A stretch of DNA of 11,127 bases, from positions 1 through 11,127 of the forward strand of contig RBNI01006638.1 in the NCBI GenBank assembly GCA_003990745.1, given 5' to 3'. Both the position numbers and the translations under genes were made by a program. The notes under the pieces are model-generated. The model was not told where the DNA came from. It did no database searches and saw only the letters and a program-made list of their open reading frames with translations. This document shows positions 7,850 through 11,127 of the stretch, in pieces. How positions within the stretch are numbered: the stretch's first letter is position 1; the number at the start of each line of letters is the position of its first letter. This DNA comes from Jimgerdemannia flammicorona. Lineage: Eukaryota; Mucoromycota; Endogonomycetes; Endogonales; Endogonaceae.

Positions 7850-8804
7850 ACTGGAGGCAGTTGGACTACTGGTAGTGGTGTTACTGGTACTACTTGAGGT
7901 ACTGGTGCAGAGTGTGAGGGTATTCTTTGGGTCTGTGTAAGTTGCTAGAGTAGTAGTTGTGGGTCTGGAGTGAGGGCTTGATAGATAGCTGTTTGCTGCT
8001 ATATAGGTGTATTCTGTTCTGATGGAGGTGCTTCTCCTTCTGTGGTATATCCGGGATCGAATTCACTGAGATACTCCTCCTCCTCTTCAGTTTGGTCCCC
8101 ATGTAATTGGGTTTGCTCGGTGTCAAAGTAGACAGAGTCAGTTGTATATCTGATTTCAGAAGGACTTAATTCAAAGTCAAGTTCTGGTTTGGTATTGGTT
8201 TCAGATTCAGGTAGGGTAGTGGCAGGGCCTGCTTCTGGTTCGGGATCAGGTAGTTGATGAAGGGTTTCTCTTGCTTCTTCTTTAAGGATATGGCGGGCCT
8301 TGCTATTCTGAAATCGGTAGTATAAGGCAGTCTTGGTCCTGGTGCAGTGAAAGTCGGTAGAGTTGAGCCACTTGGCTACAGAGGCTTGGACTTCATGAGG
8401 AACTAAGGCTAGAAAGACTGCTGCTGGTTGTCCTAGGTTGCTCGGATTTGTGGAGCTAACAAAACTCTTGTTGAGAAGAGTAAAGAAGGCTTCAATAAGA
8501 CCTTCTTCCTCTTGACTTGCTGGGTATAGTGCAAGGAGTTCGGTGAATAGGGTTTCGCCTATTTGCTGATTTAACTGGAGTATTTCCTTCTTCGAATGAA
8601 GTTTGTCCCACTTGTTGTAGGTGTGGAGGTCAAATTGTCCTTATATGTCAGGTTCAATTCTCTCCAGATCGTTGGATGGTTCAGGATAAATTCCAGTTCA
8701 GAGGTTGGGCTTTATACTAACTTATAGGAATTCACAGAGGGTTTTGTAGCGGGGTGAGGAAGCGTCTTGAAGTGGAATTGGATTGTAAACCGCTGCTACC
8801 AAGT
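7850..8804 (-). pseudogene. Gag N-terminal extension, no ATG, three early stops
   Basis: The gag frame is open from 8640 to 8002 (213 codons). Above that it continues through TAA 8643-8641, TGA 8700-8698 and TAA 8724-8722 up to the primer binding site. It contains no in-frame ATG until about 7848. The first part is helical and mixed-charge (WDKLHSKKEILQLNQQ, then FTELLALYPASQEEEG). The next part is strongly acidic, with Pro/Glu runs and five consecutive Glu codons (GAA then four GAG) near 8080. It ends in a Gln/Pro-rich linker before NNMANQQILDLIAQ. Such a region before the capsid is typical of a matrix-like or spacer segment, but I recognise no domain. Stops at TAG 8001-7999 and TAG 7947-7945 follow the CAG-to-TAG pattern. 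Gag may start in the LTR. Confidence 0.6.
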
Positions 8805-8982
8805 TGTAAGAGGGTTGCTTTTTAGGGTAACTATTATGTAGTTCTGGAAGGGTTTTCTGGAAGTTCTGGATATTCTGGAAGACTGTTTTCTTATGGTCAA
8901 GATTAATTTCATATGGAGTACATCCTCTACGCTTATTGATTTCAAGATCGGGTTGACGTCTCAACCAAAGTCCTTTTTCAGA
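8722..8982 (-). pseudogene. Gag-phase reading frame crossing U5, the LTR edge and the PBS
   Basis: The gag frame is open for 86 codons between TAG 8985-8983 and TAA 8724-8722, and it spans the LTR boundary at 8805. It reads LWLRRQPDLEINKRRGC, then NIQNFQKTLPELHN, then SYNLVAAVYNPIPLQD; the LVAAV part is the primer binding site itself. Upstream of the TAG it continues as FLELPEIRKILNIQN in U5. No ATG occurs in this phase. The matching piece of the 3' LTR is readable until it exits into flanking DNA. Because the sense strand is A/C-rich and poor in stops, chance openness cannot be excluded. The continuity with gag and the absence of an internal gag ATG argue that coding starts in the LTR. Confidence 0.45.
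8790..8801 (-). other. Primer binding site, initiator-Met tRNA type
   Basis: Three bases after the sense end of the 5' LTR, the minus strand reads TGGTAGCAGCGG. Its complement ends in GCTGCTACCA, the form of an initiator-methionine tRNA 3' end with its CCA tail. This primes minus-strand cDNA synthesis. Position and the leading TGG are firm; the tRNA identity is inferred from the TACCA ending typical of eukaryotic initiator tRNAs. Confidence 0.85.
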
Positions 8983-9162
8983 CTAGTTCTGGATGTTCAG
9001 GATTTTCCGTATTTCAGGAAGTTCAAGAAACTAAGACCAGCTTAGTTGAATTGACGTATCGCTGCAGACAATACCCAATTAGGAAATTTCGTAATGGGGT
9101 TAGGAGTGGGACCTAACGGGGAGTGGATTTACTTAAGAGTGGTTTGTGGGTTATTAAATAGG

Positions 9163-9168
9163 TTTATT
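9163..9168 (-). promoter_or_regulatory. Candidate poly(A) signal, 5' LTR
   Basis: AATAAA lies on the minus strand about 120 bases downstream of the TATA box, where the R region should end. It overlaps the stop of the first leader ATG (9178), which opens a 4-codon ORF, MNSE. That ATG is not in the gag phase. Confidence 0.45.
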
Positions 9169-9285
9169 CGCTATTCATAATATTGCTATGCTAGGAGTAG
9201 TTGTGTAAAGGGATATTGTGGGGAAGTGCTCAGAAGTTGTGTTCAGATTATTTTGGTCTGAGATTCTGAGGTCTGGGGGAGGGGG

Positions 9286-9293
9286 TATTTATA
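9286..9293 (-). promoter_or_regulatory. TATA box of the 5' LTR promoter
   Basis: The minus strand has TATAAATA followed by a CCCCCTCCCCC pyrimidine run. It is about 1,570 bases into the LTR. Transcription would start about 25-35 bases downstream, near 9260, giving an A/C-rich leader. The motif and its surroundings are unchanged in the other LTR. Confidence 0.75.
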
Positions 9294-9349
9294 CTAGTAA
9301 GGGCCTATCTGGACTATGCTAAATATGAATGTAGCACTAAGTGCCATGC

Positions 9350-9419
9350 TGAGTTAGAATGCAGTTACATAGTATAATAGTGATCTGACATGTCAAGAGA
9401 TTGTCTAACTGCTGAGTCA
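9350..9419. promoter_or_regulatory. Pair of TGAGTCA-type sites upstream of the TATA box
   Basis: TGAGTCA is intact at 9413-9419, and its partner at 9350-9356 reads TGAGTTA. In the 3' LTR both are intact, at 828-834 and 765-771. They lie about 60 and 120 bases upstream of the TATA box, inside a decayed direct repeat of GCTGAGTCA...CA(C)AGTCA. This is the Gcn4/AP-1 bZIP consensus; use by a host factor is inferred. Confidence 0.4.
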
Positions 9420-9481
9420 GTTCACAGTTATGTCGTACAAGGCTAATCTAACTATACTATGACTGCTAGGCTATTTATGGT

Positions 9482-10714
9482 TTAGGCACTATCTGGGTAG
9501 TCTTCGATGATATCACCATTGATTGTATCATCTCTGATGAAGTAGTCGTCTAGAAAGAGTGGTTCACGGATTACTTCTTCTTGTTGGCTGAGGTAGTAAT
9601 ACATTGGGACTTCATCTCCGTCCCACAGAATAGTATCATCTGTTTCGTATGCTGGATAAGATGTTGGTGGGTGAAGGATGGGTATATTGTCTTTGCTTTT
9701 ATCAGATTCACTGTCTGCATACCTTCTATAGGTTACAGCACTATGAGTTGCGGGATTGTAGTAAGCTGGCGGCTGTGGTTCATATTGCTCGTACTCAGGT
9801 AGTGGAGTGGTTGGTTCGATCTCGAGGGTTGTCTGGAGGTACAGATTGTGTTCTCTAGTTTCTTCATTATAGTTGAAGTAATCGGGGGTAAATGTGGGTT
9901 GATATTTGTGCTAGTGGTCATTGTCCCAATAAGTCTTGTAGGTGGTTATGAACTGTTGTAAGTTCATTGGCAAGGTTGGTGGTGTGATCAGGGTTGGCAG
10001 AGATCCTTGGCTAGAGGTCATATCAGTGTCAGAGGGATCGTTGTCTTCTGCTTCATCTTCATCGAACCAAATTATATCATAGACATTCTTCATGATATAT
10101 CCAACTTGGGGCATTTGCAGGATGTGATCATCAGGGTACAGGAAGGTTCTGTCAGTAGTCTGGACATACTCAAGATACTTGTGGTTGAGTTCTTGTATCA
10201 TGTCGTCGATTTGGCCATAGGATAGGGTAGCAACCATTTCACTGGTAGTAACTCGAAGGTAGGGAATAAAGCTGCTATACTCATAGAAGAGTTCTCGATA
10301 TTTGCGGGCAATGAGTTTCTGGTGTTGAGACATCTGGGTAATATCTGTATTGTGGTGGTGTTTGGCCATATCTTCTAGGAGGCAGCCAATCTGGTAGTAG
10401 CTTGAGATTTGTCTGATTTGGTGGGCCTTGTTAAGCATGTTCAGGGCATTCCATCGGGCTTCCATAAAGTAGAGGGGTGCTAGGCTATGGATATTCATGA
10501 GAGGTAGAGGGGGTGTGGCTTGGTTGACAATGGTATTCCAAATGTCAGCATGGATGCAGTTGTAGATCTCGGTAGTCATATTTGTATATTTGGAAGTTGT
10601 GGTTATTATTTGTTTTAGTTCTCCGTTTCGATGCATCTTGGTGCTCAGTATATATGCATTTAATCCTGATTGGTAAGATTTTGTTTGTGTGAATCTTGTG
10701 TTCCGTGACTTCAT
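9482..10714 (-). pseudogene. U3-encoded ORF of unknown function, 5' LTR copy (one stop)
   Basis: From the ATG at 10714 to the TAA at 9484-9482 the minus strand is open for 410 codons except for one TAG at 9913-9911. The 3' LTR has TGG at that place, so the stop is a G-to-A change. An in-frame TGA at 10723-10721 lies just upstream of the ATG. The protein has a helical-looking N-terminal two thirds, rich in Tyr, His, Gln and Met (for example SSYYQIGCLLEDMA and KYRELFYEYSSF). An acidic Ser/Asp linker follows near 10060-10000 (DEDEAEDNDPSD), then a Pro/Tyr-rich stretch and an acidic C-terminus ending EDYPDSA. I see no signal peptide, membrane segment, zinc motif or known enzyme motif, and I do not recognise the family. 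It lies upstream of the TATA box on the same strand as gag-pol, so this copy is not on the element's own transcript. Confidence 0.7.
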
Positions 10715-10848
10715 ATTGACTCAGCTTTGTGCACTGTGACTTCAGTTTGACTCAGCTTCATGATCAGCAGGTGATTTCCAGATTAGTTCAGAGGTTGCGT
10801 GTGATTTCAGTGGCTTGTTCAGAGGGTGACGTGTGATTTCGGTGGCTT
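10705..10848 (+). repeat. Two paired direct repeats at the U3 outer end (5' LTR)
   Basis: These are counterparts of 2120-2263. Repeat A is at 10705-10730 and 10736-10761, and repeat B at 10786-10816 and 10817-10848. The A units hold TGACTCA at 10717-10723 and 10748-10754. The repeats lie upstream of and across the start of the U3 reading frame (ATG at 10714). Confidence 0.7.
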
Positions 10849-10866
10849 GGATATTGTGCGCTTACA

Positions 10867-11127
10867 TGGGGGTATAACTGCTGTGATAAAAAGAATTGAT
10901 GGTGGACATTCTGATAGACTGGTGATTTGATTGGAGTCAGTGGAATAGTTGGTGACATTGCTTGGTAGAGAGTATCTGCAGACAGAATGGGGGAAGAGTT
11001 GGAGTAGTTAGAGATAGAGTGGTTTTCAAGCATGAAGGAGTAGGAGGAGGGGTGGGGGGTTCACTTATAAGAATTGGATAGTGGGAGGAAATAATGTAAT
11101 TCTAACTATAGATAGATAATAAATAAG
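10867..11127. other. Right flank, no recognised gene
   Basis: On the minus strand an open stretch begins at ATG 11033 and runs to the LTR edge (MLENHSISNYSNSSPILSA...QQLYP). It is rich in Ser, Pro, Gln and Tyr, and preceded by TGA at 11063-11061. No domain is recognisable. The composition matches the left flank, so both may be pieces of one interrupted A/C-rich sequence. Confidence 0.4.

Larger units (their letters stand above)
2711..8804 (-). pseudogene. Degenerate gag-dUTPase-pol polyprotein, about 2,000 codons in one frame
   Basis: One frame runs from the primer binding site to near 4832, and the next frame from there to the TGA at 2713-2711. A single-base deletion joins them. The order is Gag N-region, capsid-like region, CCHC, dUTPase, PR, RT, RNase H, integrase, GPY/F and chromodomain. 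I count 27 internal stops. Examples are TAA 8724, TGA 8700, TAG 8001, TAA 7413, TGA 6840, TAG 6504, TGA 5175, TGA 4018, TGA 3472 and TAG 2881 (5'-most sense base given). Many TGAs fall where the family normally has arginine, for example after KTAF, ERMN and VQRLK. There is no sign of a programmed gag-pol frameshift: gag, dUTPase, PR and RT share one phase. The terminal TGA could itself be a mutated CGA, so the true end is uncertain. Confidence 0.9.
220..10866 (-). mobile_element. Full-length, degenerate Ty3/gypsy chromovirus LTR retrotransposon with dUTPase and long LTRs
   Basis: Two 2062-bp direct repeats, 220-2281 and 8805-10866, bound a 6523-bp internal region. Both repeats start TGTAAG and end CTTACA, a perfect 6-bp terminal inversion. 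Just inside the right repeat is a tRNA-like primer binding site; just inside the left repeat is a purine tract. This fixes transcription as right to left. The internal region encodes Gag, CCHC, dUTPase, PR, RT, RNase H, integrase and chromodomain in that order. RT before integrase places it in Metaviridae, and the C-terminal chromodomain places it among chromoviruses. The copy cannot be autonomous: gag-pol carries 27 in-frame stops and one 1-bp deletion. No nested insertion is needed to explain the structure, apart from a possible tRNA-like relic near 2393. I infer a fungal host, probably a basidiomycete. Confidence 0.96.
8805..10866 (-). repeat. 5' LTR (U3-R-U5), 2062 bp
   Basis: This is the upstream LTR in the sense of transcription. 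It begins at 10866 (sense TGTAAG) and ends at 8805 (sense CTTACA), and it aligns with 220-2281 at a constant offset of 8585. U3 runs from 10866 to about 9260 and holds a reading frame of about 410 codons plus paired repeats. The TATA box is at 9293-9286 and an AATAAA signal at 9168-9163, so R is probably about 9260-9140 and U5 about 9140-8805. The R/U5 limits are inferred from these signals and not mapped. Two kilobases is long for a fungal gypsy LTR, and the U3 frame accounts for most of the excess. Confidence 0.95.

Noticed and set aside
2711..8804. TGA read as a sense codon (reassigned genetic code)
   Set aside because: TAA and TAG also interrupt the frame, CGA still encodes arginine elsewhere in it, and the LTR pair shows CGA turning into TGA directly.
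1..11127. CRISPR array, rRNA, bacterial operon or DIRS-type recombinase
   Set aside because: There are no short spaced repeats, no rRNA-like sequence, no ribosome binding site pattern and no tyrosine recombinase motif. The integrase is of DDE type.

Overview
This window holds one nearly complete LTR retrotransposon on the minus strand, at 220-10866 (10,647 bp), with about 220-260 bp of flank on each side. It is a Ty3/gypsy (Metaviridae) chromovirus: minus-strand translation gives, in order, Gag with one CCHC knuckle, dUTPase, aspartic protease, reverse transcriptase, RNase H, integrase with a GPY/F module, and a chromodomain. This points to a fungal nuclear genome. A basidiomycete is my best guess, because I recall dUTPase-bearing Metaviridae elements described from basidiomycetes such as Phanerochaete. 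No ordinary host gene is visible.

Layout in transcription order (right to left). The 5' LTR is 10866-8805. A primer binding site resembling the initiator-Met tRNA 3' end is at 8801-8790. The gag-dUTPase-pol frame runs from the primer site to 2711, followed by a non-coding stretch of about 415 bp, a polypurine tract at 2295-2283, and the 3' LTR at 2281-220. Both LTRs are exactly 2062 bp with TGTAAG...CTTACA ends. They are very long because U3 (about 1.6 kb) contains its own sense-strand reading frame of about 410 codons. The TATA box and poly(A) signal lie downstream of that frame, so in the genomic RNA it would be the last ORF, carried in the 3' LTR. This is the arrangement of accessory genes such as betaretroviral sag or lentiviral nef, though I see no homology to those.

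The copy is dead. I count 27 in-frame stops in gag-pol: 18 TGA, 5 TAG and 4 TAA. Nearly all are explained by C-to-T change in CGA, CAG or CAA codons. There is one single-base deletion in RT near 4832. The two LTRs differ by about 7% in the blocks I compared, and every difference is a transition, with no net indel. This is the mark of RIP-like mutation or deamination of methylated cytosine.

The observations most worth following are the U3-encoded protein of unknown function, the dUTPase between nucleocapsid and protease, the gag frame that runs back through the primer binding site into the LTR with no in-frame ATG, and TGACTCA (Gcn4/AP-1 type) motifs paired near both ends of U3.
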